Origin: Verrucomicrobia bacterium IMCC26134
GTDB lineage: Bacteria > Verrucomicrobiota > Verrucomicrobiia > Opitutales > Opitutaceae
DNA length: 64,000 nucleotides
Direction: 5' to 3'
Assembly: GCA_000972765.1 (NCBI GenBank)
Contig: CP011265.1
Location: 1,488,001-1,552,000, forward strand
Of the stretch, positions 32,083 to 41,068 are shown piece by piece (position 1 is the first letter of the stretch; each line of letters starts with the position of its first letter). The notes below the pieces were generated by a model that was given only the letters and a program-made list of their open reading frames with translations, was not told the origin of the DNA and searched no databases. The position numbers and the translations under genes are program-made.

Positions 32083-33174
32083 TCACGAATCAGTGTTCGC
32101 GGGTGCACCGGACACGTTGTTGGTTTGGGGCGCTGCGGACAAGGTGTTGAGAAGAACGGCGTCGCGTGAAACCTGTCCTAGGAAGTCGGCGCGTATGACT
32201 TTGTCGGCGGCCAGGATGGCGTGGCGCAATGCATGGCGGTTGCTGGAACCATGGGCTTTCAGGACGTTGCCTCGCAAACCAAGCAAAGGGGCTCCGCTAT
32301 AGCGCTCGGGGTTGATTCGCGTCTTCATTTGCTTGAATGCACCTCGGGCTAGGAGGGCGCCCGCCATGCGAAGCGGATTGGCGGTGAGCTCCGACTTAAG
32401 CGTGCTGGTAAAGAATTTGGCGAGAGACTCCCAGCTTTTGAGCAGAAGGTTACCGGTGAAACCATCGCATACCGCCACATCACAGTGGTCGGTAAAAACC
32501 TGGAAGCCTTCGGTGGGGCCGACGTAGTTGATGACCTCACCGCACCGTTTAAGTATCTCGTGCGTGGCGCTGGTGAGCGCGTTGCCCTTGCCTTCTTCGG
32601 TGCCGATGGTGAGCAGCCCCACGCGAGGATTCTCAACGCCCAGAATGAGCCGGGCATAGTGGCTGCCAAGCAGTGCATTATGAACCAGGTGCCGGGGCTC
32701 GGCCTCGGGGTTGGCGCCCGCATCGATCAAGATGAAATAGCCGTTTGCTCGAGGGATAACGGCACCGAGTGCTGGACGGTCTATGCCGTCGAGCGTTCGC
32801 AAGCGGATCGCCCCTCCGGCCATGAGGGCTCCTGTGTTGCCGCAACTGACAACCGCACCGGCTTCTCCAGATTTAATAAGTTCTATCGCCCGGCCCATCG
32901 ACGAGTCCTTTTTACGGCGAAACGCCTGGAGGGGCTTGTCCTCCATGGTGACAACTTCAGAGGCTGCGTGGATTCTCAGGCGCGGGTTGTGGGAGAGGCC
33001 GTGCTCCTTGAGCAGCGGGGTCAGTAAGCCGGGTTGACCGACCAAAATCAGGTCGCTGAGCAGCGCCGGATCTTTAAGCGCCAAACCGGCGGCGGCCACG
33101 ACCTCTGAAGGGCCGAGGTCGCCGCCCATGGCGTCTACCGCGATGTGGCCGATGGGGCCGGTGGGCGTGCCCAT
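32083..33174 (-). CDS. plsX: Phosphate acyltransferase
   Basis: Makes acyl-phosphate from acyl-ACP for phospholipid synthesis. 363 residues starting near IAVDAMGGDLGPSEVVAAA, the PlsX opening. RRKKDSSMGRAIELIKSGEA, VVSCGNTGALMAGGAIRL, LIDAGANPEAEPRHLVHNAL, VGLLTIGTEEGKGNALTSAT, VCDGFTGNLLLKSWES and YSGAPLLGLRGNVLKAHGSS are all family blocks. The C-terminal 30 residues (QTNNVSGAPANTDS) are a low-complexity extension. It lies between rpmF and fabH, the usual bacterial arrangement, with a small gap to rpmF. Confidence 0.95.
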   Translation of the reverse strand: MGTPTGPIGHIAVDAMGGDLGPSEVVAAAGLALKDPALLSDLILVGQPGLLTPLLKEHGLSHNPRLRIHAASEVVTMEDKPLQAFRRKKDSSMGRAIELIKSGEAGAVVSCGNTGALMAGGAIRLRTLDGIDRPALGAVIPRANGYFILIDAGANPEAEPRHLVHNALLGSHYARLILGVENPRVGLLTIGTEEGKGNALTSATHEILKRCGEVINYVGPTEGFQVFTDHCDVAVCDGFTGNLLLKSWESLAKFFTSTLKSELTANPLRMAGALLARGAFKQMKTRINPERYSGAPLLGLRGNVLKAHGSSNRHALRHAILAADKVIRADFLGQVSRDAVLLNTLSAAPQTNNVSGAPANTDS

Positions 33175-33216
33175 CGGAGTTAAATCAGCGCGTAGGCTTG
33201 ATGGCTATCAAGACGC

Positions 33217-33396
33217 TCAGACTGTGACGTCGAGCACCTGGCGGCCACGATACATGCCGTTCTTGGCATTGACGTGGTGCGGGCGGAAAGCGGTGCCGTC
33301 CGTCGGGTCCTTGGCGTATTCAGGGGCCTTGAAGGCGTTGGCAGCGCGGCGGTTGGCGCTGCGGCGTTTGGATTGCTTGCGTTTCGGATTGGCCAT
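33217..33396 (-). CDS. rpmF: 50S ribosomal protein L32
   Basis: 59 residues: MANPKRKQSKRRSANRRAAN, then FRPHHVNAKNGMYRGRQVLD. It is a cysteine-free (non-zinc) L32, recognisable from the MAxPKRKxSKxRxxxRRA opening. It starts at the ATG at 33396 and is 42 bp upstream of plsX. rpmF-plsX-fabH is a widespread operon linking ribosome and lipid synthesis; the yceD gene that often precedes rpmF is absent here. Confidence 0.95.
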   Translation of the reverse strand: MANPKRKQSKRRSANRRAANAFKAPEYAKDPTDGTAFRPHHVNAKNGMYRGRQVLDVTV

Positions 33397-33514
33397 GATG
33401 AGGGCGGGTTAAGGGAGGGTGCGACGGATTTCTCCGACGCGGGTTGAAAGTTAGTAAAAGTTGATGGGATTAAGACCCGGAAGTGCGCTGGTCAAGTGCG
33501 ATGACGCAAGTGTT

Positions 33515-34519
33515 TCAGAAAATAAATAAAAAGCCCAAGACCACCGCGAGGGCCATACGATACCACGCAAACGAGGTGAGGCCGTGTTTATTCAGGAAAG
33601 AAATCAGGAATCTTACCGCTACGGCGGCACTGGCGAAGGCAATAATCAGCCCGATTATGATGTTGAACCAACCGAAGGCATTTATCACCGCGCTGCCACC
33701 ATCGAGGCTATCTTTTACCGCCGCCGCTCCGAGCAGGGGCAGACCAAGCAGAAAGCTAAATTCGGCGGCTCGCACGGGGCGAAGACCCACAAAATAGCCT
33801 GCCACCATCGCGGTCATCGAGCGACTCATGCCAGGCCAAAGCGCCAGACATTGCACGAAGCCGATGGTCAACGCTTGCAGGGGAGTCAGATCTGCACCGG
33901 TGAATTCGGGGGCCGAGGCGGTGGCTGGCGCCTGTGCCTCGGAGCGACGGCGCCACCACTCTGCGAATAACATCAAAAGAGCTCCGGCGAGCAATGCGCC
34001 GGCAACCGTGGGGACTGAGAAGAGTTTGGCTTTGATGAAGCTTTTAAACGCCAGTGCGGTGATAACAGGCGGAATACAGGCCAGTATAATATTCCGGAGC
34101 AAACGGATGCCGGCAGGATCTTTGCCGGCCAGGCCCGCCAAAATGCGCGAAAGCTGACTCCAGTAAATGAGCGCGACGGCGGCGATCGCTCCGACTTGAA
34201 TGATAACCGTGTAGGTATCGGCGGCATCTTTGAGCGTCATTGGACGGCCCTTGCGGTCGTTGCCCACCACGGTGTCGCCATCCAGTCCGAGCAGGTGTGT
34301 GGTGATGATGAGGTGTCCCGTTGACGAGATGGGGAGAAACTCGGTGATACCCTCGACCAGACCCAAAATGACGGAGTCGGTCGCATTGGGTAACACTGTA
34401 GCGGCCGCGGAGCTTGCTTTGGTCCCGATCACCACCGATGGCGTGCCGGTTTGTTCGGGCGAGTGAGCCGGGGTTTGCGCTGCGAGGGGACTTAGCAGCA
34501 GAAAAAGGAGGGCGATCAT
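33515..34519 (-). CDS. uppP: Undecaprenyl-diphosphatase (BacA/UppP)
   Basis: Recycles the undecaprenyl-pyrophosphate lipid carrier for cell-wall synthesis. About 334 residues from the ATG at 34519 (GTG at 34531 is an alternative). The two BacA motifs are intact: LGLVEGITEFLPISSTGHLI and WPGMSRSMTAMVAGYF. About eight membrane helices follow. The N-terminus is unusual: a signal-like segment (MIALLFLLLSPLAAQTP) and a Ser/Ala/Thr-rich stretch of about 35 residues precede the normal start of the family, and a loop of about 20 residues (GLDGDTVVGNDRKGRPMTL) sits after the first motif. It is divergent from trpD. Confidence 0.93.
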   Translation of the reverse strand: MIALLFLLLSPLAAQTPAHSPEQTGTPSVVIGTKASSAAATVLPNATDSVILGLVEGITEFLPISSTGHLIITTHLLGLDGDTVVGNDRKGRPMTLKDAADTYTVIIQVGAIAAVALIYWSQLSRILAGLAGKDPAGIRLLRNIILACIPPVITALAFKSFIKAKLFSVPTVAGALLAGALLMLFAEWWRRRSEAQAPATASAPEFTGADLTPLQALTIGFVQCLALWPGMSRSMTAMVAGYFVGLRPVRAAEFSFLLGLPLLGAAAVKDSLDGGSAVINAFGWFNIIIGLIIAFASAAVAVRFLISFLNKHGLTSFAWYRMALAVVLGFLFIF

Positions 34520-34616
34520 GTAGCGATGCACGGCAAAGCGCTCTCAGGGTCGGGACGATGTGTCGAGTTTATGCTTTCCCTCGGCTGCAAGATACGCCCA
34601 TTTCTCGCGACTACAC

Positions 34617-35669
34617 ATGATTCCGCTCGCTGAACTTACCCTGCAGTTGCGCCACAAACAAGACTTGCGGCGCGAGGAGATCGAGCAGGCCGCCTCCTGG
34701 CTCGCAGAGGCTGGTGTGGCTGATGAAGCGAAGGCGGATTTTTTGCGGGCACTTTCGGACAAGGGGGAAACCGCCGCTGAGGTCGCGGGTTTCGCCCTTG
34801 CGTTTCGGGCCCGGGCGGTAAATCCCGGCGTAGAGGCTTGGGCTGATCGCGCCATCGATATCGTCGGCACGGGCGGCGACCACACCGGAGCTTTTAATAT
34901 CTCCAGTCTGGTCGTGCTCACGCTGAGTTGCGCCGGAGTGCCTGTGATGAAACACGGCAACCGGGGCATCACCTCCAAGTGCGGAAGTGCGGATTTGCTG
35001 GCCGGGCTTGGTTTCCGCCTCGATTCACCGCCGGAAAAACTGCGCGGCGCGCTGGCCGAGCTCGGCTATGTGTTCTTCTTTGCCCAGGCCTTTCATCCGG
35101 CATTCAAGCACATCTCGGCCGCCCGCAAGCTTCTGGCGGCCGAGGGGCGGAGATCGGTTTTTAACGTGCTGGGACCTCTTATCAACCCGGGGCGGCCGGC
35201 CCACGTTTTACTCGGCGTTTTTTCGGAAATCTGGACTCCCTTGCTGGCCGATACGTTTCACGAATTGGGGGCCAGTGGCGGACTTGCCGCGCACGGACGG
35301 CTGGGCGAGGGGCGCGGGGTGGACGAATTGACGACCGCGACGGAGACGCGGGTGCGCGGTTTCGGCCGTCACCGTGATTTGGATACGGTGTGGACGCCAG
35401 AGCTCCTTGGATTTCAAAAGTCGGATTTTTCGCATTTGGCGGGCGGCGACTTGGTCGAAAATCTGGCGCTGGTTGAATTGTTGCTGGCGGGCAAGGGGCC
35501 GGCAGGTCTCGTCGATACCATCGTTTTAAACGCAGCGGTGGCGCTTTGGATCTGCGGCCGGACCGCGGCTCCGGCTGAGGGCGCGGGCCAGGCCCGTGAG
35601 CTGCTACTGGGAGGCGCGGTGCGCGCAAAGATCGCCGCGACGCGGGAGTTTTTCATTCAAAATCCATGA
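34617..35669 (+). CDS. trpD: Anthranilate phosphoribosyltransferase
   Basis: Transfers phosphoribose from PRPP to anthranilate in tryptophan synthesis. About 350 residues from the ATG at 34617; an upstream GTG adds unlikely sequence. Motifs are IDIVGTGGDHTGAFNISSLV (GTGGD and PRPP phosphate loop), VMKHGNRGITSKCGSADLLA (KHGNR with the anthranilate site), FFFAQAFHPAFKHISAARKL, FNVLGPLINPGRPAHVLLGV and VDELTTATETRVRGF. The stop overlaps the glmM start by 4 bp (ATGA). No other trp gene is nearby, so this is a stand-alone trpD. Confidence 0.94.
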   Translation: MIPLAELTLQLRHKQDLRREEIEQAASWLAEAGVADEAKADFLRALSDKGETAAEVAGFALAFRARAVNPGVEAWADRAIDIVGTGGDHTGAFNISSLVVLTLSCAGVPVMKHGNRGITSKCGSADLLAGLGFRLDSPPEKLRGALAELGYVFFFAQAFHPAFKHISAARKLLAAEGRRSVFNVLGPLINPGRPAHVLLGVFSEIWTPLLADTFHELGASGGLAAHGRLGEGRGVDELTTATETRVRGFGRHRDLDTVWTPELLGFQKSDFSHLAGGDLVENLALVELLLAGKGPAGLVDTIVLNAAVALWICGRTAAPAEGAGQARELLLGGAVRAKIAATREFFIQNP

Positions 35670-37000
35670 AGCGCGACTACTTTGGCACCGATGGTGTGCG
35701 CGGGCCCTATGGCGGGCCTGTGATTAATGAGGCCTTTGTCGCCAGGCTCGGGCAGGCTGCGGCGCGCTGGGCGGGCGGCACGGGCACCGTTTACATAGGC
35801 CGCGACACTCGCGCCTCGGGGGCCAGCCTGGCCTCGGCACTTGCCGCGGGGCTCGCGGCCGGCGGAATGCATCCGGTCTTGCTCGGCGTCACGCCCACCC
35901 CGGCGGTGGCCCGGGTGGTGGCGGCGAGTGGCGTGCGACTGGGCGCGGTGGTGACCGCTTCGCACAATCCCGCGTCCGATAACGGGATTAAATTTTTCGC
36001 CCACGGCGGATTAAAGCTGAGCGATTCTGACGAGGCTTTGATCGAGGCTCAGCTTCCGAATGCCCCTGCCGACCAGCTCGGGGCGGGGAGTCGCGTTTGG
36101 TCGGAAGAAGACGGGACTTCGGCCTATGTTTCTTCGATGGCATCCCGCCTCGCACCGGGTGCTTTGGCCGGACTCAAGGTGGTGACGGATACAGCTAACG
36201 GTGCGACTTGTGCGACCACGCCCGAGGTTTTGCGCAAGCTGGGGGCGACCGTGATCGAGCTCGCCGCTTCGCCTGACGGATCCAACATCAACGACGGGGT
36301 GGGTAGCGAGCATCCAGACGCCATGTCCGTCGCCGTGCGGCAGGCCGGGGCGAATCTGGGAGTGGCGCATGATGGCGATGGGGACCGCTGCGTGCTTTGC
36401 GACGAAACGGGGGCGATTTTGGATGGCGACGAGATACTCGTGCTCCTGGCGCTGGACGCATTGGATGGCAATCAACTGGCCGAGCGCACCCTCGTTGTGA
36501 CGGTGCAAAGCAATCTTGGTGTTGACGCGGCGCTGCAGCGGGCGGGCGGCCGCGTGGACCGCACCGATGTCGGCGACCGTTACGTGCTTGCACGGATGCG
36601 CGAGTGCGGAGCAAGGCTTGGCGGTGAGTCGAGTGGCCACATCATTAATTTGGACATGTCGCCCACCGGTGATGGCTTGGCGGCCGCGCTTGGTGTCCTG
36701 GCGGTGATGAAAAAGAGCGGCCGGCCGCTCTCTGATCTGCGCCGCGCCTTGACGAAGTTCCCGCAGGGCCAGCGCAACCTCAAGGTGACGGTTAAACGCC
36801 CCATGCAGGATTGCACCGCGCTGGTCGCCGTGCAGGCCGCCCTCACTCAGGAGTTCGGCCATCGGGGGCGGGCCATGGTGAGGTTTTCCGGGACTGAGCC
36901 GAAGTTACGCTTGCTGGCAGAGGGCGAGAGTGAGGCTTTGGTGAGAACGGCCCTTGATAGGTTGGAGGCAGCGGCGCGGACCGACTTGGATGTAATCTAG
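35666..37000 (+). CDS. glmM: Phosphoglucosamine mutase
   Basis: Interconverts glucosamine 6- and 1-phosphate for UDP-GlcNAc synthesis. 444 residues starting at MKRDYFGTDGVRGPYGG, the GlmM opening. The active-site serine loop is VTASHNPASDNGIKFF, the metal loop is AHDGDGDRCVLCDETG, sugar recognition is LGGESSGHIINLD, and the phosphate-binding loop is MVRFSGTEPKLRLLAEGESE. It is translationally coupled to trpD by a 4-bp overlap. All catalytic elements are intact. Confidence 0.95.
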   Translation: MKRDYFGTDGVRGPYGGPVINEAFVARLGQAAARWAGGTGTVYIGRDTRASGASLASALAAGLAAGGMHPVLLGVTPTPAVARVVAASGVRLGAVVTASHNPASDNGIKFFAHGGLKLSDSDEALIEAQLPNAPADQLGAGSRVWSEEDGTSAYVSSMASRLAPGALAGLKVVTDTANGATCATTPEVLRKLGATVIELAASPDGSNINDGVGSEHPDAMSVAVRQAGANLGVAHDGDGDRCVLCDETGAILDGDEILVLLALDALDGNQLAERTLVVTVQSNLGVDAALQRAGGRVDRTDVGDRYVLARMRECGARLGGESSGHIINLDMSPTGDGLAAALGVLAVMKKSGRPLSDLRRALTKFPQGQRNLKVTVKRPMQDCTALVAVQAALTQEFGHRGRAMVRFSGTEPKLRLLAEGESEALVRTALDRLEAAARTDLDVI

Positions 37001-37044
37001 CGTTGACCCTTGCTTGGGGTTGAAGTGTTTTTCGGTCCAACCCT

Positions 37045-38436
37045 ATGCAGGAAGTTACTCTCAACTCCCTCGAAGCTCGTTTGCAAAAACAGATCGAGAA
37101 CGCTCAAGTCGCACTCCAACGCGGCAACTTCGATTATGTAATCGAAATAACCACTCAAGTGCTGAAGCAAGAGCCTGGCTGTCTTCCGGTTCGCCGTTTG
37201 CAGCGGGTGGCGATGCTGAAGCGTGCCGACACCAAGAATAAGTTTTTCAGCAAGGCGATGGGGTCCGTCACCATGGCTGGTTTCATGCTCGCGAGTAAGA
37301 AGGACCCGTTGAAGTCGCTGGAGAACGCCGATAAGATGCTCCATGCGGACCCTTACAACATAATTGCCCTCAAGATGTTGTCCGAGGCATGCGCCGCCCT
37401 CGGGTTGCTTGAGACCGCGGCATTCGCCTGGGAAGCCGTTCGGGATATCAATCCCAAGGATCACGACACCTTGGTGACCTTGGCCAACGCTTACATCGCC
37501 GCCCACCAATACAAGGAGGCCGTGCAGGTAGCCGAGGATCTTTTGAAACTTCGTCCCCAGGACGGCGACGCTATCGCTCTCATGCGCAAGACCTCCGTCG
37601 CCCAGACGATGGACAAGGGCAAGTGGGAGTCGCAGGCCTCCTTCCGCACCAAGCTCAAGGACGAGACGCTTGCCGTTTCTTTGGAGCAGGCCGCCAAGGT
37701 GATCACATCGGCTGAGATGACGGAGCGCTTGATCGAGGAAGCCAAAGAGCGCCTCGCCCAGGAGCCCAATAACATCAACCACTACCGATCCATCATCGAG
37801 GGGTATCGGCGCATGGAGGATTCCGCTTCGGCCTTGGAATACGTTAAAAAAGCCCGTCTTTTGCCCTCTGCCGCGGGCGATTCCACGTTGGAGAAACTGC
37901 AGGGCGATCTCGCAATCGCCGTCTTGGACAAACAGCTGAAAACTCTCGTCGCACAGGCCGAGGCCGCCCCTGATGACGCCGCACTCAAGCAGTCTGTGCA
38001 AGCGGCCCGCGATGAACTCGCCAAGGTCAAACTCGCTGATGCCCACGCCTATGTGGAACGTTATCCGAACGACTACGCCGCACGCTATACCCTTGGCGTA
38101 TTGCTCTACGACGCGGGCGATTACCAGAGCGCCATCGCCAATTTCCAGCAGGCGCTCAAATCCCCCAAGGTGCGTATTTCCGCGCTCGGCGGCATGGGCA
38201 AGGCGCTCAAGGCCCGCAAGATGTTCGATCTGGCGGTGCAGCAGTTCCAAACCGCCAAGTCCGAGCTGCCCACCATGGACGACCTCAAGAAGGATGTCAT
38301 CTACCAGCTCGCTGAATGCTACGAGGGCATGGGCCGCAAAGACGAGGCCATCATTGAATATAAACTGATCTACAGCGACGATATCGGCTTCCGGGACGTG
38401 GCGGACAAGATCAACGAGTTCTACTCTAGCAAGTAG
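37045..38436 (+). CDS. Cytoplasmic tetratricopeptide-repeat protein
   Basis: 463 residues without a signal peptide. TPR-like repeats are scattered through it: NAQVALQRGNFDYVIEITTQ, LSEACAALGLLETAAFAWEA, LANAYIAAHQYKEAVQVAED, HYRSIIEGYRRMEDSASALE, LGVLLYDAGDYQSAIANFQQ and ALGGMGKALKARKMFDLAVQ. A middle part (QSVQAARDELAKVKLADAHA) is coiled-coil-like. Residues ASFRTKLKDETLAVSLEQAA are less regular. It resembles the TPR proteins often found in Planctomycetota and Verrucomicrobiota, with no known activity. It stands alone between glmM and a clear terminator at 38475-38504. Confidence 0.8.
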   Translation: MQEVTLNSLEARLQKQIENAQVALQRGNFDYVIEITTQVLKQEPGCLPVRRLQRVAMLKRADTKNKFFSKAMGSVTMAGFMLASKKDPLKSLENADKMLHADPYNIIALKMLSEACAALGLLETAAFAWEAVRDINPKDHDTLVTLANAYIAAHQYKEAVQVAEDLLKLRPQDGDAIALMRKTSVAQTMDKGKWESQASFRTKLKDETLAVSLEQAAKVITSAEMTERLIEEAKERLAQEPNNINHYRSIIEGYRRMEDSASALEYVKKARLLPSAAGDSTLEKLQGDLAIAVLDKQLKTLVAQAEAAPDDAALKQSVQAARDELAKVKLADAHAYVERYPNDYAARYTLGVLLYDAGDYQSAIANFQQALKSPKVRISALGGMGKALKARKMFDLAVQQFQTAKSELPTMDDLKKDVIYQLAECYEGMGRKDEAIIEYKLIYSDDIGFRDVADKINEFYSSK

Positions 38437-38474
38437 GGCCAGGCTTCTTTTAGCGCCCACCAGGCTTTTCCCAG

Positions 38475-38504
38475 GCCGCGTCCTTCGTTGGACGCGGCTT
38501 TTTT
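38475..38504 (+). terminator. Rho-independent terminator of the TPR-protein gene
   Basis: GCCGCGTCC (38475-38483) pairs with GGACGCGGC (38490-38498), loop TTCGTT, then a six-T run. It lies about 40 bp after the stop. Confidence 0.9.
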
Positions 38505-38561
38505 GCGCAGCCTTTAGCTGCATCACGAGGCAAGCTCAGGCGCACGCTTCCCTGCGCGGGC

Positions 38562-40958
38562 TCATTGGTTATCGAGCCACGACGACAGGTCTGCGTCGTT
38601 TACGACGTGGGTTCCCAACTGGTATTCTGGGGCGAGTAGAGCGGCGTAGGCGGGGTCGGCGAAGCGACGGCAGTGGAGCAGCACACGGCAGCGCTGGCCG
38701 GGGGCGCGCACGAGGCGGCCCAGAGCCTGGTTTACCTTTTGCAGGCCTGGCACGAGGTAGGTGCGGCGAAATGCTTCAGGCGCGGGCGCATGGCGGGCGA
38801 GAGCGGCTTCGCGGGCGCGTTGGAGGGCGTTGAGCTCGGGCAGGGCAGGGCCGACCACCATCGCGTGGGTGATACGACCACCGAGGTGGTCGATACCCTC
38901 GGCGAAGCTGCCTCCGAGCACGAAGACGAGGACGTCGGCGAGGGCGAGCTGCACGTCGATCCAGGCGGATTGGGTCGCGAGGTCGACGGCGCGGGGTTGC
39001 AGGGCGCAGCGCAGGCCGGGCTGGGTGCGGTCGAGGTGGTCGATGATGCGCTCGGCGTAGTTATAACTGGGGAAAAACACCACGACCGGCCCGGCCGAGG
39101 CCTCGCGCAGCGTGGCGAGCGTCGCGGCGGTGGCGGCGTGGTGGCTTTCGCGGCGGCGGTAGGTGGTGTCTACGCGCAGGTCGAGCGCGACGTCGTAGGC
39201 GCGATCCCGCCAGGGTGCGGCAGGGGTGAGCAAGGTGAGCGCAGGTCGTGCGATCCCGGGGGAGGGCTGCTCCAGGCCGAGCAACGCTCCAAAAACGTCC
39301 GGCGGCGGTGGCGTCGCGGTGGCGAGAATGACGGCCGCGAATTCGCGTAGTTGTTTGCCAATGACAGGCGCGGCATCTAGGCAGGTGAAGCGCAGCATCG
39401 CGGCGGCAGGGGACCAGAGGAGTTTTTCCAGGGTGTGATCCTCCAGCCAGGCCAGCAGCGCGGGCAGGCGGAAGAGCAGGTCGGCGGAGGGGGGCGGCAG
39501 TGCGGCGTGATCGGGCGGATGCTTGAGCAGCGCCTCGGTGGCGGTGCGCAAAGCGGCGGCGAGGTCGTCTTCGGTATCGAGGTCCAACGAATCGGCGGGG
39601 GGGAGTGCGGCCAGCAGGCGCCAGAGCGCTTCCAAGGCGCGGCGCAATGGACGTGCGGTAGCGTCGGTTAAATCAGCGAGCAGGCCGTGCAAATCGTCGG
39701 CGGCGAGGGCGTGCGAGTGGGCTTCGGCCACACGGGCGGGCAGGTGGTGGGCTTCGTCGATCACGAGCAGCGTGGCGGCGGGGTCCCAGGTGGGTTGATC
39801 GACGAAGACGCCGCGGTTGGCGGGGGCGAAGAGGTAGTTGAAATCGCCGAGCCAGACTGAGCAGGCGGGCAGGGTGGCGCGGGCGATTTCGTAGGGGCAG
39901 ATTTCGGCGGACAGGCCGGCGGCGCGTAGTGCGGGCAGGTCCCGGGCTTCGTCCGGAAAGAGATGGAAGCGCGACAGGCCGGCCTGTTGGTAGCGGCGGG
40001 GCAGATCGTGGAGAAAGCGGCAGCGTTCGCGGGTGCAGTGGAAGACGTCGTTGACGCAGTGTTCGCGTTTGGGGCGGATATTCCAAGCGGAGAGCTGCGG
40101 CGGGGCCGCGCCGGTGTTGGCGGCGGGCGGGGCCAGCATGGATTGCAGGGTGCTGAGCACGTGGAGTTGTCCCGTCGATTTGCCGGTCAGGTAAACGACG
40201 CGGTCGGCCCGTCCGGCGCGGAGCGCGGCGAAGGCGGCCTCGAGCAGGACGCCGGTCTTGCCGTAGCCGGTGGGGGCGGCGAGCACGACGGGTGGCGGTT
40301 GGGTGCCGTCGGCGGCGGGGTCGAGCGCGGCCGCGAGATCGGCGAGGATGGTTTCCTGGCCGGGGCGGGGGGCGGCGAAGGCGGGCTGCCAGGTGAGCGA
40401 GCGAAGGCGGGCGAGGCTGGCGTGGCGTTGTTCGATGAAATCGGCGACGAGATCGAGGTGGGCCTCGGTGGCGGCGAGGTCGCGGTCGTTGAAGTCGACG
40501 CCTTGTTGCAGGCCTGTGCCGGCCTCGACGAAGAGGAGTTGTCCTCGGAAAGACTGCCCGGGGTTGATGAGCTCACTGAGCCGGATGTAGAGACCGAGCT
40601 GGATAAAATGAGAGGGGTGGGCGGCGCGGAGCTCGTCGCTGTCGCGCGGGAGTTTTTCGAGGGTGGTCTTGATCTCGCGGACAACGTAGCCGGAGCCGGT
40701 GAGGTGGAGCTGGTCGATGCGGCCCTCGAGCTCAAAGCGCCAGCCGCGCCGGGCGAGCGTGCCGCGCACAACGGCCTCGTGCTGGCATTTGGAATCATCG
40801 GGGCCGGCGGCGGTGCGGAGCTCGCGATGCCAGTGCGAACCTATCTCCATGCGCCAGCGGGCGGAGGCGCCGTCGCTGGTGGCGCGGGGGCCGGGGGCGA
40901 AGGTGGCGAGTTCGCCTACGGCGAAACGGGCGATGCGGTTGGAGTGATCGAGGTTCAA
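38562..40958 (-). CDS. Fe-S DinG/XPD-like DNA helicase with N-terminal PD-(D/E)XK nuclease domain
   Basis: About 798 residues if started at the TTG at 40958; the open frame runs to a GTG at 41066, almost touching the divergent SDR gene, so the start is uncertain. The N-terminal part has GRIDQLHLTGSGYVVREIKT, a PD-(D/E)XK-type nuclease core (D then ExK). The helicase part has Walker A (LAAPTGYGKTGVLLEAAF), DEAH (LLVIDEAHHLPARVAEAHSH), four cysteines (REHCVNDVFHCTRERC and ICPYE) that match the XPD Fe-S cluster, and the C-terminal motifs VVVFFPSYNYAERIIDHL, GGSFAEGIDHLGG and QALGRLVRAPGQRCRVLL. Such proteins act in DNA repair or defence. Substrate polarity cannot be told. Confidence 0.82.
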   Translation of the reverse strand: MNLDHSNRIARFAVGELATFAPGPRATSDGASARWRMEIGSHWHRELRTAAGPDDSKCQHEAVVRGTLARRGWRFELEGRIDQLHLTGSGYVVREIKTTLEKLPRDSDELRAAHPSHFIQLGLYIRLSELINPGQSFRGQLLFVEAGTGLQQGVDFNDRDLAATEAHLDLVADFIEQRHASLARLRSLTWQPAFAAPRPGQETILADLAAALDPAADGTQPPPVVLAAPTGYGKTGVLLEAAFAALRAGRADRVVYLTGKSTGQLHVLSTLQSMLAPPAANTGAAPPQLSAWNIRPKREHCVNDVFHCTRERCRFLHDLPRRYQQAGLSRFHLFPDEARDLPALRAAGLSAEICPYEIARATLPACSVWLGDFNYLFAPANRGVFVDQPTWDPAATLLVIDEAHHLPARVAEAHSHALAADDLHGLLADLTDATARPLRRALEALWRLLAALPPADSLDLDTEDDLAAALRTATEALLKHPPDHAALPPPSADLLFRLPALLAWLEDHTLEKLLWSPAAAMLRFTCLDAAPVIGKQLREFAAVILATATPPPPDVFGALLGLEQPSPGIARPALTLLTPAAPWRDRAYDVALDLRVDTTYRRRESHHAATAATLATLREASAGPVVVFFPSYNYAERIIDHLDRTQPGLRCALQPRAVDLATQSAWIDVQLALADVLVFVLGGSFAEGIDHLGGRITHAMVVGPALPELNALQRAREAALARHAPAPEAFRRTYLVPGLQKVNQALGRLVRAPGQRCRVLLHCRRFADPAYAALLAPEYQLGTHVVNDADLSSWLDNQ

Positions 40959-41068
40959 GGCGGTGGATTTACCGTGAACACCGATTGCAGGGCTGCGCGC
41001 CGATGCAAGGGCTTGCGATAAAGCCTGTGTCGTTCGAGAGTATCCCCGCTGGTTTCCGGCGCGCACTC

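Noticed and set aside
36997-38526. Minus-strand open frame of 509 codons opposite the TPR gene
   Set aside because: No family features and it covers a clear TPR protein and its terminator; treated as a shadow.
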